DNA from: Rhipicephalus microplus
Lineage: Eukaryota > Arthropoda > Arachnida > Ixodida > Ixodidae
DNA length: 64,000 bases
Direction of reading: 5' to 3'
NCBI RefSeq assembly: GCF_043290135.1
Contig: NC_134705.1
Coordinates: forward strand, 56,645,271 to 56,709,270
Each line of letters begins with the position of its first letter. The stretch's first letter is position 1. The notes beneath the pieces are model-generated. The model ran no database searches. It had not been told where the DNA came from and saw nothing but the letters and a program-made list of their open reading frames with translations. A program made the translations under genes and the position numbers. Positions 11,452 through 24,900 of the stretch are shown here, one piece after another.

Positions 11452-12613
11452 TGTTACTTCCTCTACGCCGCCCTCATCAGTCCAAGCCACCACCTACATC
11501 ACACTCCCGCACCTCCGGAATCCCGGCACTTTCTCCGGTGACGGTGCGATCGATCTTGACACTTGGCTGAACCGGTACGAGTGCGTCAGTGCTACTAACC
11601 ACTGGGATCCTACGCTCATGCTCCCCATCATGCTTTTTCTACCTGGACACCACTCCCCCAAACATGATTTGAAAGCCAGGAAGCCGACATAACGAGCTGG
11701 GATCTCTTCAAAGAAAAGATACGCGACCTGTTTCGCGATTTATCTGGTCGTAAGCTCGCTGCGAAGAAGACTCTTGCCACACGGGCCCAGTATTCTACAA
11801 AATCCTACGTGTCCTACATTCTTGACGTCTTGGCCCTTTGTTCCAAGGCCGAACAGTGCATGTCGGACGACGAAAAGGTCAACCATGTCTTGAAAGGCAT
11901 TGCTGATGATGCTATCAACCTGCTGGTTTTTAACAATGTCTCGAGCATCGACACCATCCTTGAAAAGTGCCGACGTCTCGAACAAGCTAAATGCCGCCGC
12001 GTAGCCCAAGTCATCGTGAGCCTTCCGAACGCAGCGGCAACTTCTTTGTGTGACAAAGCCTTCCACCAGCCCCCTCGATGTGACAAATTTACACGCATCA
12101 TTCGTCGAGAGGTCGAGCCAGCACAACTGGTAGCCACGCCATTACCGACGCCTGTGCCTTCCCCGACCACGATCTCTTTGATACAAGCGATCGTTCGTCA
12201 AGAGCTATCGAATGTCGGCCTACATTCTGTTCCTGCCGTACATTCTGCTGAGGCTTTTTATCGTCCCCCTTCTGATCCTCGCATACAACGCAATCCGTCC
12301 GAATGGCGTACTCTTGATGACAGGCTCATATGTTTTGACTGTCGACGCATTCATCATATCGCTAATCACTGCCGCGGCCGCTTGGCTCCGCCGTCCCATT
12401 ATGCACCTCAGTATCACGCCACTTCTGTTCGCCAGTCGTCTCCATCACTTTCTCCATCAACGCCGACCACAATTTTCGCTCCTGCAGAACCTCTGAGCAG
12501 GCCTCGCTACGACCGGTCACCGTCCGCTGCTCGTCGTCAGTCCCGGTCGCCCCCACAACGCCGTGCTGCCTCCCCGACCTATTCGCAGCACCTCCGACCG
12601 GAAAACTAGGCCG

Positions 12614-15600
12614 TGCAGCTTCTGTAGGTGGAGCTGCGTTGACGACCTTCGTAAGAAATCCTCGTTTAACGTTAACGACGAACCGGAACATTTCGGACGT
12701 TACTGTCGACAATGTTCGTGTCAGCGCTTTAATAAATACTGGCGCGCATATGTCCATTATGAGTGCTAAGCTTCGCCGCCGACTTGAAAAAGTTGTCACA
12801 CACGCCTTCAACCGAGCTGTACGAGTCGCCGATGGAAGAACTGCCGCCATTCTTGGCATGTTCTCTGCGCGAGAGTCTATTGGGGAGGGAACCACTGTCG
12901 TTCGTTTCGCCGTTATCGAACATAGCCCTCATGAACTCATTCTCGGTATGGATTTTCTAGCCATGCACTCTGCCCTCATAGACTGTTCAGCTGGCTCTCT
13001 CCATGTCGATTTACTCCTCTTTTCCGACCCGACCAGCCACAAAACCCAGTCTCTGCTTCATCGATTTCACACGCCACCCGCGCAACTCTGTCACACATGT
13101 CGACTTTCCTCCACACCGCCAGTACCTGATGGTGATTTAATGGTGGCCCCGATTTCTGCCGTGATGCATACGCATTGCGTTGCTGTGCTGCATATGATTT
13201 TGACGACTACGAGAAACCGCGCGTTCCTTCTACTGGTCAACTTTTCACTCACCACCCAAGTTCTACCACAGGCTATATCCCTGGCCAAAACTACCGCTCT
13301 CCAAGATGACCATGTCAAGCCCTTCAGAGTTGACAATTGCTGCAGCTGAGTCAGTGGTTCCACTCCATCACGTTTTTGGGTCGCCGACATCGAGCGAATG
13401 GTGTCATCGGACCTCACGTCTGAGCAAGCTGTAGCGCTTTGCCACGTTCTTGAGGGCTATCGTAGCATTTACGATTTTGCCAGCAACTCTTTAAGCTAAA
13501 CGACCATTGTCACCCATCGCAGAAATACTGACCATACAACTTCCATTCACTGACGCCCCTACCGTGTCTCTGCGTCGGAGCATGCAATATTACAACACGA
13601 AGTCGGCAAAATGCTTGCGAAAAACATTTGTGAGCCTTCATGCAGCCCCTGGGTTTCTCCTGTCATCCTTGTTAAAAAGAAGAGTTGAACTTGGCGCTTT
13701 TGTGTCGATTACCGTCACCTCAACAAAATTACAAAAGAGACGTTTATCCTTTACATCGCATCGACGACGCCCTCGACTGCCTGTACGGTGCTACTTATTC
13801 TTCAACTATTGACCTTCGTTCGGGGTACTGGCAGATAGCTGTTAACAAGATGGACCGCGAGAAGACCACATTCATCATTCCTGTAGGCCTTTATTAGTTA
13901 AAGATTATGCCCTTTGGTCTGTGCATAGCACCAGTCACATTTGAAAAAATGATGGACTCATTGCTCCAAGGGTTGAAACGGTCCACCTGCTTGTGTTACC
14001 TTGTCGATGTTATTATCTTTTCGCCCACATTCAACTCGCATATCGATTGTTTGTCAGCTATTCGGGACGTTTTTCGTGGAGCCGGACTCCAGTTAACGCC
14101 TCCAAGTGCCACTTTGCTCGTCATCAAATTTTCGTGCTCGATCACATTGTCGATGCCCAAGGCGTGCGTCCAGACCCAGAGAAAATTCGCGCAGTCATGA
14201 AGTTTCCCGTTCCGAAGACCACAAAAGATGTCCGCAGTTTTGTGGGGTTTCGCTCATATTCCAGTTATTATGTTAAGGACTTTGGGACCATTGCACGCCC
14301 CCTCACAGACCTCTTGAAGAAATACGCCTTGTTTATCTGGGGCCATATTCAAGGGTCATAAATTTCGCAACTTACGACACTATTAAAAACGCCACTAATC
14401 TCGGCTCACTTTGATCCATTAGCCCCAACTGAGGTTGACACGGACGCCAGTGGACACGGCACAGGGGCTGTCCTATTGCAGCAACTACGGGGACACGACT
14501 TGTTATAGCCTACGCAAGTCGACTGCTCTCTCCAGCCGAGCGCAACTATTCCATCACGGAGCACGAGTACCTCGCCCTTGTATGGGCAGTCGCCAAGTTT
14601 CGTCCATACCTGTCAGGGCACTCATTCCGAGTTGTCACGAATCATCACGCGCTCTGCTGGCTAGCCTCCCTTAAGGACTCCACGGGACGTCTCGCTCGTT
14701 GGGCTCTACGCCTTTAAGAGTACATGTTCTCTGTAATATACAAAACAGGGCAATTGCATAAGGATGCGGATTGCTTATCCCGCTACCCTGTTGACGAAGC
14801 AACCGATACTGACGTTTTTCACGGACATTTTTTCCGTGTCGCAGCTGTTGAACATTGGCGAAGAGCAACGTCGGGATGCTTCTTTACGAGCCATCATTGA
14901 CAACCTGGAGTAAACGCGTCGCGACCCGTCCTTACGAATGTTTTTGATGAAAGATGGGTTCTTATATCGCCGTAACCTTGATTCCTTCCGATCAGACTTA
15001 CTTCCTCTCATCCCAGCGCACCTGCGTTGCACTGTCCTGCATCAACTTTTCGACGCTCCCATGACGGGCCATTTGGACGTTTCTCGCACATACGATCGAG
15101 TACGACGTCGTTTTTTTCGGCCTGGACTTATCCGCTCTGTTCGACGCTATGTCGCCGCTTGCGAGCACTGTCAGCGTTGCAAAACGCCGTCTGCCCTCCC
15201 AACCGGCTACCTTCAGCCGATCGACGTTCCCAATGAACCCTTCTTTCGAGTTGGTCTCGACCTGTTGGGCCCATTTCCACCCTGCACAGCCGCGAATAAA
15301 TGAGTTGCTGTGGCCACAGACTACGCGACGCGGTACGCAATAACACGAGCACTCCCGACCAGTTGCGCTACCAACGTTGCGGACTTTCTGCTGTACGACA
15401 TAATATTAGTGCATGGTGCACCCACCAAACTTCTCACCGACCATGGCCGCACGTTCTTATCAGCTGTCGTTCATGAAATCCTGAGGTCTTGCCATACCAA
15501 GCACAAATTTGCTACTTCGTACCATCCCCAGTTAAATGGATTCACAGAGCACCTTAACAGGACCCTAACCGATATGCTTGCCAAATACGTTGCGCCAGAC

Positions 15601-16100
15601 CACCAGGATTGGGACATTCATTTGCCATAGGTGACGTTCACCTACAATTCATCTCGTCACAACACTGCCGGCTAATCGCCCTTCTATCTCATATATGGCC
15701 GGGACGCAACTCTATCCTTAGACACTTTACTACCTGCGGCCACTGAATATGCAGGAGAAGTCATGGCCCGCGCCGATCACGCGCGCCAAGTCACCCGTTA
15801 CCATCTACAGGCTTCACAGGCGCACCAACAACAGCTCTACGATTCTCAACATCAAGACGTGCACTTTTTCCCAGGTTCTCTCGCGCTCCTTTGGTCACCT
15901 ACTTGGCGTGTGGGACTGTCTTAAAAACTGTTGTCGCCCCACACTGGACCATTCCTTATCGTTCCCCAAGTCATAGACGTCACGTACGAGATTGTTCCAA
16001 CCTATGCAACAAAGTCATCGTCAGCTCCGAGTGACACCGTTCACGTGGCTCGGCTACTGCCCTATTACCCCCTTCGGCATCATCTGCGTAGATTTAGCAC
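12614..16100 (+). pseudogene. Pol of Ty3/gypsy element 1 (protease, RT, RNase H, integrase), decayed
   Basis: Protease: the active site reads NTG instead of DTG (Asn codon at 12735-12737). RT: about 13685-14361 in two frames, with the catalytic box YLVD instead of YLDD (Val codon 14003-14005) and a stop at 13894-13899 (GLY stop LKIMPFGL). RNase H: 14400-14760, frameshifted. Integrase: 14938-15630 with the zinc region H..GHLD..CEHCQRC, a stop at 15301-15303, DLLGPF, TDHGRTF and the E-region TEHLNRT; the C-terminal part runs to about 16149 with further stops. The domain order is the normal PR-RT-RH-INT. Confidence 0.85.
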
Positions 16101-16129
16101 CGGGACGGTGCTTCTACCGCCGGGGGTTA

Positions 16130-16267
16130 TGATACGTAACAGCCGCTAAACACGGCTACATGAAAGAGGCGGACGAAGTGAGTTTCCGTTTGATGCTGGA
16201 CAGGCGCCATCTTGCTTGTCGAGTTCTGTGCGCTGTAAATAGATTAATAAACAAGTTACTCATAACA
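16130..16267 (+). repeat. 3' LTR of Ty3/gypsy element 1
   Basis: A direct repeat of 7067-7204. It is preceded by a G-rich stretch (CCGCCGGGGGTTA) that may be the polypurine tract, and followed by ATAT. Confidence 0.85.
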
Positions 16268-16410
16268 ATATCACACGTTCACCTGTTGACATGCTGCACA
16301 TCGTGATGGCTGTTTTAAAGTGACCTTTAAAATATTTTTTCCTTCATTGTAAGATGGAAGCGCAAAAAAAGAGAAAATTACTGATTTTGCAGGATTTACT
16401 CTCTTGCGTC

Positions 16411-16922
16411 CATGCGTCTGTCTAGTGAACGCTCGAAGTACCGCCATCTGGCATCTCGCATACCCTGTGGCACATACCTGCTCTACACGTCCGCCTATCC
16501 GTACGCCCGTCTGCTAGTCTGTCTGTACGTCCGTAAATGCAACAGTCCATGCGTCTGCCTAGTGAACACTCCAAGTACCACCTTCTCGCATCCCCTGTGG
16601 CACATACCCGCTTTACGCGTTCGTCTATCCGTCCATCTGGCTACTAGTGTGTCTGTCCGTGCGTGCGTCCATCTAGTGAACGCTCCAAGTACCGCCATCT
16701 CTATCTAGCATACCCTGTGGCGCATACCTGCTCTACACGTCCGTCTATCCGTACACCCGTCTGCTAGTCTGTCTGTCCGTCCGTAAATGCAACCGTTCAT
16801 ACGTCCGTCTAGTGGACACTCCAAGTGCCGCCTTCTCGCATCCCCTGTGGCACATACCCGCTTTACGCGTCCGTCTATCCGTCCATCCGTCTGCTAGTCT
16901 GTCTATCCTTCCGTCCTTGTGT
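16411..16922 (+). repeat. Tandem repeat, two-step (dimer about 250 bp)
   Basis: Four units start with variants of GTCTAGTGAACGCTCCAAGT. They alternate between a longer type containing CGTAAATGCAAC (16411-16548, 16659-16800) and a shorter type containing ATACCCGCTTTACGCGT (16549-16658, 16801-16922). Each unit is rich in GTCYGTCCGT. The alternating pattern means that a dimer was duplicated. Confidence 0.8.
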
Positions 16923-18751
16923 CTATCTAGTGAACGTAGCGAGTAAGCGGCATTATTCGAATGTCATCGTATCGAGCACACGCAGTTTGAGTCGCACGCT
17001 TGTTAAAATCTCGGCAACCAAAATTTACGTTTTTTTTATTTCCACGCAGTGCTGTTAATAAATAAATTAACTCACAATGAAACCTTCTTATTTATTTAAC
17101 AATTCATTTTGCTTCCTTTTGAGTACCAATATCAAGCAACTAATGCTAAGATTGAAAAAACGAAGGCGAACCAATATAGCTTTGCAAGAGACAGTAAGAA
17201 TGAAAAGGCACCATCTACAGCTGCTAATAAAACCCAGGCGTTTCGATTGTGAAGCGAAAGTTTTGCCCCTAAACCACTTTAGCATAGTCGCACACAACTT
17301 TTAAAATGACGAAACATTGCAAAATATACTAACCACCGCATAACGCGCTGATTGACCCTGTTCGGTTTTCAGTTCCCGGAGGTTGTTTTGGCCACTCCCC
17401 TGCTTGCTTATGTTAGGTTTTGCTTGGTTACACCTTCTCTTTCGAAGGTTTTGGAACGGATGCTTGTTTCGCTGGCTTCTTCGCGAGACATTGCTAACTC
17501 GTTCCTAAGTAATACCTGGTTTGGCTAAGGTATACTTACTTGCATTTGCCTAGACACAGTTTCAATACCGGTAGGTTCCTTACATAAGAGGGGTTGGCAA
17601 GGTAGTCGATGATGCGGTTACATATTACACCAGAAACCACAAGGTGCCGATCAGCTCTGCTGTTTCTTTATTGAACGTACTGTAAGCGTCTCCATTCTTA
17701 GACGTGCCTGCACGCTATATGTGATTTTGCCACCAGTATACCCCCCCTTTGTCATTCTACTGTCACACACACTTCTTTATTTTGATGTTTCAAGTTACCG
17801 GCTGATTGCTCTTGTAGATATTGGCACGCCAGAATCCTGTAGCATTTTAGGAGAATTAGGGTATAATGTAGCGGACAAATGTTTACATCTCTGTTTATTC
17901 AATGGTCAGCTTTATGAATGGTGTTTATTTTAAGGATATGGTATGATTTGCTCGCGGGCCAAGACAGCTAAGTGATTACGATGCTTGCTCTGGCATGCTG
18001 GTGTGCGGTTTCCGATTCCACCCACGTCAAAGTTTTTTGGTCAAAGCTTCTTTCTGGTTCTCTGCACATTCTTATCGTCCTTTTCACTGTAGCCGTTCTC
18101 TTGCCCTATGGAGGTATGTATGAAACGTAAGACGACTAGGGACTCGTGCTTCAGGATTGAGGCGAAAACCAAGGAGCTAAAATAGGGTCGGACAGAGTTT
18201 GTCCCTTTTGGGCATGATGATCGTTTGGCTCGCTCTGCAGAGACTAAGAGTTAGCTTAAAGGGCTCAGCTGTTAAATATAAGATGAGAACTGGTAGGTCA
18301 GATTAAAATGTCTGCAATAAAATGAAGACTGAATACGTCACCTGCACTGTAAACATGCTTTCAGGCACGTAAACACAACCTGAATAGTTCTAGTCACTTC
18401 CGCAAATGCTATTTAGTCTCTAGTGATATCTGTTTACAGGACAGCCAACCCCATTGATTGTTTGGTCGGTAACACTTTTATTAACCGGCCTGCAGATCCT
18501 TCATCTACCAGGCAACCGAGGTTGTGTAGACGTGGTCGCAAAGCATCTGTACAGGGCACGTAATACATACTTCTCTTTTAAGAAATGATCAAGAGAACTT
18601 TCGGCCAACCAGGTTCTTGTTTTCATGTATTGGGTGTTTATGACCCAATAATTCAGTTGTATTTACGTATTGGTGATGTCCATCACATTATTATTGTTCT
18701 GATGTGTTTGCGGTAATTATAGCGTGCCCTGTAATAATCTCATATGCGCAG
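16923..18751. other. Probable intron of the GMC oxidoreductase gene
   Basis: This precedes the first recognised exon. No earlier exon could be found. A stretch near 17805-17880 has a passing resemblance to the GMC motif SGIGP...LGI, but it lacks supporting splice phase and is not annotated. Confidence 0.4.
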
Positions 18752-18909
18752 GTCCATTCTCTCTTCCGGCTGGAATAGAAGCTACTGCCTTCATGAACAC
18801 ATCCTTTGCGCCAAGAGAATATCCCGACTTTCAGCTGTACCTTCAGAGTGTATCCGGTGCAAGTGTTGAAGGCGAGCAGTTCATAATAGACCTCGGCCTT
18901 CGTCAAGAC
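18752..18909 (+). CDS. GMC oxidoreductase exon A
   Basis: The acceptor ATGCGCAG ends at 18751 and the donor GTAAGT begins at 18910. The exon completes a Gly codon begun upstream (phase 1) and encodes the segment [13 protein letters not shown] through DLGLRQD. A preceding exon of matching phase is required. Confidence 0.8.
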
Positions 18910-21900
18910 GTAAGTGCCAGTGCGGCAGCTTGCCTATAAAAAGAAAGAAGTCTGTTGTATTCAAGGTTCATCGGCACATTTGACCACAGCTTTCTGCCTT
19001 TCACATCCGTGCGCGTGTAGCCCCAAGCGTTAAAGTAGGTAAGCAAAACAGCTGCACATCAACGTCGAGAGCGATCATCGCAATGAAGAGGTGAAAAAAG
19101 TCTGCCGCTTTTTCATGGGACGAACTGTACAGATTCAGGATGAACAGCGACTTGCCTGTGCGCTTGCACAGTAGAATCCTTACCATCGTATGATGAGTAC
19201 CCGCTGCATCTCGTTCGTGCTGTACAGCTGTGAGGATGCTGTGAATGCGCGTGGATGAGAAGGGGGAAGCGTGCGTACGAAGCTGATGGTAGGCAACATA
19301 ATACAGAAAGATGGAGAGGGTAGACGTCTCATTCAAGACCATTACATCTGGGGCCAAATCTGTGGCCTGCAGTTGAGCTTTAGGTTTCTATATGAGCTGC
19401 TCCAGGTGGCTCCATTTCTCACAGTACCCCTAGCAGTTCCACTACCATGCGATCATTATGAAACACGCCATGATTAAGCCGTTGCTGGTTCTGGGCCGAC
19501 CTGTAGCGTGGCAGGTTGGCTGAACGTGGATGGATGCTCCCGGCGCTCGAGGCGTGCATGAATTTCAGTGGTTGAGGTCTCCATGTAGTATTTTAGAGCA
19601 TTTAGTGAAATATCAGAGGCCTCTGTACAACTCTTCGGGTTATTCAGTGAGGTCTTCGTGCCCACATTGGCAGTGTGTTGAAACAGGCTTCGAATAGTAT
19701 TTCCTGGGTCATCAGAGCCGCAGATGCTGCTTTGGAGACCACAATAGTGATGTCTTGTTTCGGTGAAGCAACGCAGTGGAGGTGTTTGCTTTGCGCTTAC
19801 CCACAGGCTGCGATTGCGACTTGGTTGTGGAAGACCCAGCCACCTTCGTTTGTCACGAGGTCAAGGTTGGTTGCGCAACGGTTGTGTCTAACTTTGCTTC
19901 TAACAACTGGATGTATTGTAAAATGTTTCCTATCTGGTACGTTAATTTAGAGAGCCAAGACTACTGCAAAGAAAGTTGTGCCTTAAGTGAGGAGTTCTCT
20001 CTGACAAACTTCCTCACCTGTGGCTCTTGCTATAACGTCGGTGAAGATTCGAATGACTATGGGGGTCCTTGGGCCCAGGCAAGCTTCTTGAGACCACGTA
20101 GGAAGAAGAAGGGAACTATTTCTGGGAATAATCAGGGGAGGATGAGAGAGGCGACAAGGAAGGTTACACATGCTTGTAGAACGGGACTGCGATCAGGACT
20201 TGGACCACAGCTTAGACCACGAAGGGGACAGAGTTTTCGATTGGGACCTCAGCCGTGACCATTCATGGTTGTCGGATCCGGAGTGCCTGGTCTGATCCTG
20301 CTGCTGCGGCTGGCTGAGAGACGAGCATGACTGCTCTTTTGACGGTGAGTGATTGTCGTGAAAATAGATGGCTGTTTCGGTGGTGGCTCTTCATCGAGGC
20401 CTTCCAGCGATGTGTTCCTGGATGGGGTAGGCTTTTTAACGAAACGGCTTTTGCAATTTCAACTGTTTGTTGCAATGGCACCCTTACAAATGATGCAGTG
20501 GGCACAGCTTGTCAGTTGCGTTCCCTCAGGGGTCGGCGGGTGTTCCTCGCTGCAACGCGCACAGAGGTTTCATTTTGGATGAGGGCGAACGTATGTTCGG
20601 TCATCTACCTTGCGAAAAATGAAGCCTACTTTGACTCTTGAATAGAAGGGGCAGAGGTGAATGTCAACGCTGTGATAGAAGTTGTGTCGAAGCGAACAGT
20701 CTCCAAGCGTGGCGACGAGTACGTGGTTGGTCCGTCCTATGCTGCACCAACCACAACAGGCATAGTTTGGTTGCTCGCTTGCAAGTCCTTCAAGAATTTC
20801 ACATCAGCAAAGCGGTAGTAGGCGTCCAACATGATGGCACAAAATAAATGGTCGGGTGGTGGGCCGTAAACATGAAATTTGTTGGTTCGCACTCCCACGT
20901 GCAGTGATGTGATGTCAAATCAGGCTTGTGCTTAAGCAGATTCTTACACACTGAGGGTGAAGGTGTTGTTTTTGGGGTGAACACACGCTTTGTCGCGGGT
21001 CGCTGGTGGCTGGTGAGGTAACTACGTGGCCTTTAGCAAGGCTTCGTACAGATGCCATGGCGGAAGCTTCGTAAGGTCAACGTGTAATTTTGGCCGTCCC
21101 ACGATGTACACAGCGTCAAGGGGCATGGTATAAATATACGTAATTGACCATGTATTCATAAAGGCGGCGGGCACGGTTTCAAGCCGTTACGTGGTGGCGT
21201 CGCTTGCTCGGCGTCGTTCAAGTGCGGCGTCACCTGACGAAGCTGGAAGAGTCGCCTCTTCTGCGTCCAAAAACCGGGCGATGGCTGCCAAGAGCTATCC
21301 AACCACTGACAAAATGACTACGCCGAAGAAAGCGGGAGCGTTGCAAGAAATGCGATAAAACCTCTCACAGACACAAGAGCTAGAAAACACATGTCTGCAC
21401 CCTTTGAAAACTCCAGGTAGACTCCACGTGGTCGCTAGAAATACTTAACGTGGGGAATTTTCGTGTTTGTAATAGTTGCCGTTTGACCATCACAAAGCTG
21501 TAAAAGACATCCACTAATTCGTTACAACGAGAACTGCCTGACCAACTCATATGGAGCCTGGTGTTTCAATCTGAAATTGCTGATATGTTTCTTCCTTTAA
21601 TTAATGAGAGGGCAGAAACAAAATTAAGAGAGCAGTAAAACTTTCTCGGCACCCTCGGTCTCTGCAGCGCCTTGTGGATACCTAATGTGAACAAGAAAGT
21701 TGTTGCTAGAGTGGATTCTTGAGCTCATCGCCGTGAAGCGTGGTTTCCTACATAGCCTATAGAAGTGATTTTGGCGTAAGAGGGAACAGTCATTAGGCTA
21801 AAACATTTTCGTGTACTCTACAAGTAACGGACGTTAAATGGATGCATTATGAAGCACAATCGGCTTATTTTACACCGTAGACATTTTTTTTGTTTCTGCT

Positions 21901-24900
21901 ACTTCAGGTATACGATGGATACTTCAAGCCTAAGCGTGGAAGCAATGCATTCAATATCGGCATAGTTATGAATCGCTTGAAGAGCAGAGGAGTTATCAAG
22001 CTTCGAAGCAAGAACTACTTGGACACTCCCATTTTGGATCCCCGGTATTACTCACACCCTGATGACCTGAAAATGGCAGCCCAAGGTAGAAACATTCATT
22101 TTACCGTCGCTTTTATTTGTACTGCTCACTTATTTTTTGGATACAATTAAAACCAGCGAAACCTAGACAAATGTTCGTGTTCCTAACCCTGCCACCTACA
22201 TACGAGACGGAAGCCCGGAGCTTGAAAATCTGCAGCTGCGTCTATTGCGATCATGTACTGTAATTGGACACTTTAGGTAACCTTTCATGGTTTTTTCATC
22301 GCATGCAGCATTCACAATACTTCGAGAAATCAGCATGTCCGTCCAGTTCATTGACGGCACTGGTGCCGCGGCGAGAACCATCTGTGATATATAGAGCGAT
22401 TGCATGAATCGGCAAGAAGAGAAACGTACCTTCAACTTGAAAGGTACCTATTCGACTGCGGGCGCGACAATTCTTATTTTTGTCAAATACCTCTACAGTG
22501 TAAGTGTATATTCTGTGTTCACTGCTCTTAAAGAAATATATATAATGTGAAGGTATTCATGGTATATTCCTATAAAATTTGACTTTAGGAATACTAGCAC
22601 ATATTTTATTGCTCTATCGTAATAAATGTGTGTTAAGCCCTTAAACAAATCGCTTTAGGTTGCCTGTCTCATACTGTTAAATCTTGTCCGAATGTTATTG
22701 CAGTGTTATACACACTATGTTGCTTCAGCGCGTGATTCAAGCAAGCTCTTTAAAAATGTGTGTTGGCATCGCAGTACATAAACGAAGCATATATCTTCAG
22801 CCCTTCATACGCTTGTAAACTTGCTTTAATCGTTAAACCAATTGAAAGACGGCTATATAAATGTCTACAGGTTCAAAAGCAAAACGTCGTCTCGATTCAC
22901 TTACTACGACAGTGAATTAGGTAATATGCCGCGCTTATCAGCTTGATGACGCCAGTTCGAGGTGAGGTCATGGTGGCCACATGTAATTTAGGAAAAAAGT
23001 AAACCTTCACGTTGAACTAGAGTAGAAACCTAAAGAACCCATGTAGTTTAGCTTATGTGAGACTTTTTCACACTCTCAAAAAGTGTGCCACTGTATCAAG
23101 TGTGGTATTCAGCCTCTTCATGAACATGTACCGAAATTCCTTCAGATATTTCTATCGTAAAATATAAGACATGTGGTAGAAATAGTGAATTTAAATCTGA
23201 GTCTGAAGTTTAAAATCTTTCGATATATACTTAGATGCGTCAGTAGGCAGGAAGGGCACTACCTTCTATGACTTCAGTATGTTAAACTGTTATGGAAGCA
23301 ATTTCGAGAAAAAGTTTCGCCAAGCATACTACGTAGGAATAAGTTTTCTCCTTATTATTACTGCTCACATTTTGAATAAGTGACGTGTGAGTATCTGGAT
23401 TCAAAATGTGTATTACATGTTCAACGCCATAGCTTGTGACCGATATTAGCTTCGCAGTCAGGACTCACTGTAGTGAAGCTCCCATACAATTTTTTAATAA
23501 TGCGGCCGAGACCCGCATGTCTTCATGAAAACACAGTTGAAATCCTTAGGTGACTGCTAGTATTGATGAGAGTTTTTCCAGACATTCCCTACAGTCTACA
23601 TGTTGCAAGGCTACATGTAGATTTGATGGTGCTTGTAGTTTCCACAGCATTGGACGCGCGGAAACTTCGATGAATGGTTGTGTGCAGTCATTTACGGTAG
23701 TTTTATTCTTCGATGTGCACATTGTTATGTAATATGTCATTTCGTTGCGCTTAACGAGGCATATATACTAAGAAATAGGAGAATAATGATTAGTACAATA
23801 AGACAATGGCACTTTTCGTTGCTTGAAGAATTTTCGAACAATAAAACGGGATGAATAATTTATATATTTATTTATTTATACAAATACTTCATGGGTTCCT
23901 ATATTTGGAACACTGTGTGAGAGGAGGAATAAAACTGGTAATAAACAAAATGACGAGACTTGTGCGAGATATGGGTAATTCAGCATTACAATAGAAATAT
24001 AGATGATTAAAGAAGACATTATAATACATAAAATGACGCATAGCAAAACACGCTAAGACAGTTGCAATAGATACATACGTGTGTGAAAAAGAACCACAGA
24101 GCAGAAATATATATTTTATAGAAAAATACATCATAAATGTAGCATATATTAAAAAGTGAGAACTACTAGAGTGGAAGTAAGAAATAATATCTTTGATAAA
24201 GCACTAGTATGCGAAAATTATATGGGGAAAAGAACTGAGGTAGCTAATCTCTAAACGTTGTGGACTCTCGTATATTTAGAAAGGTGTCCGAAAGCCCGTT
24301 CCACATTTTTATGCCCCGAGGAAGTGCAGAGTTGTAATATGCGTGTCTTCGCCCTGACAAGCGTTGAAAGCACATGCTATAATTGAGACTGCTCCAAGAG
24401 CGATATCGTTTTGTAGGAGGCAATGTGGTTTGACGGTTACTGTAAATTGTCTTGTGTAACAAGCAGACTAGAGCAATATTTCTGCGTGTCTGAAGGTGTC
24501 TAAGTAAAAGTGAATGCATAATATTTGTTATATTGGATAGTCTGTTGTATTTATTAGCAATGAAGTGAGCTGCAGAAATCTGGACAGCTTTGATGGATTT
24601 GATAAGGTAGTCCTTGTGGGGAGACCAGATGGCTGATGTGTATTCGAGGTGAGGGCGTATGAAAGTTTGGTAGGCGAGCTTGCAAGTAGTCGCAGATGAG
24701 CTGGTAATGTTATGCTTAAGGTAGCCTAGTGCTTGCGATGCATTTGTAGGTATTTTGTTTATGTCTGTGGATCATAATAGGTAAGGTGTGAAATGAATAC
24801 AAAGATATTTGACTGATGTGTGAGATTTAATGTCGCAAAACACCTGTATGATTGTGAGATACGCTACCAATTTATTTGTAGCAGGATGTAGTTAAGAGAG

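Larger units (their letters stand above)
7238..12609 (+). pseudogene. Gag of Ty3/gypsy element 1, split by a transposon
   Basis: The ATG at 7238 opens a frame of 19 codons that stops at the nested transposon (7295). After the second copy of the TGTT target duplication the frame resumes at 11456 and contains the LPHLRNPGTFSG motif. That motif matches LPPRDPGTFSG in the younger copy. A stop and a frameshift occur near 11640-11760. The rest (11809-12609) is open and includes the core (SYILDVLALC..) and a zinc-knuckle-like CFDCRRIHHIANHC that keeps the CCHC spacing. The protein would have packaged the RNA. It cannot be made from this copy. Confidence 0.8.
7067..16267 (+). mobile_element. Ty3/gypsy LTR retrotransposon 1, decayed, with a nested transposon
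   Basis: Two 138-bp LTRs (7067-7204, 16130-16267) bound the unit. Both start TGAT[G/A]CGTAACAGCCGC and end GTAACA/ATAACA. The flanks carry a short target duplication (ATAT or AATAT). After removing the nested 4.16-kb DNA transposon the element is about 5.0 kb. Gag, protease, RT, RNase H and integrase can all be recognised in the order expected of Ty3/gypsy, but every region carries stops or frameshifts. The same family occurs as a younger copy at 40373-52919, which made the degraded regions readable. No transposition from this copy is expected. Confidence 0.9.

Noticed and set aside
17721..17933. ORF with DIGTPESCSILGELGYNVAD resembling the GMC motif SGIGP...LGI..V
   Set aside because: The similarity is short, neighbouring motifs (NLQDH) are missing and no splice site of the required phase was found. 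Probably chance.
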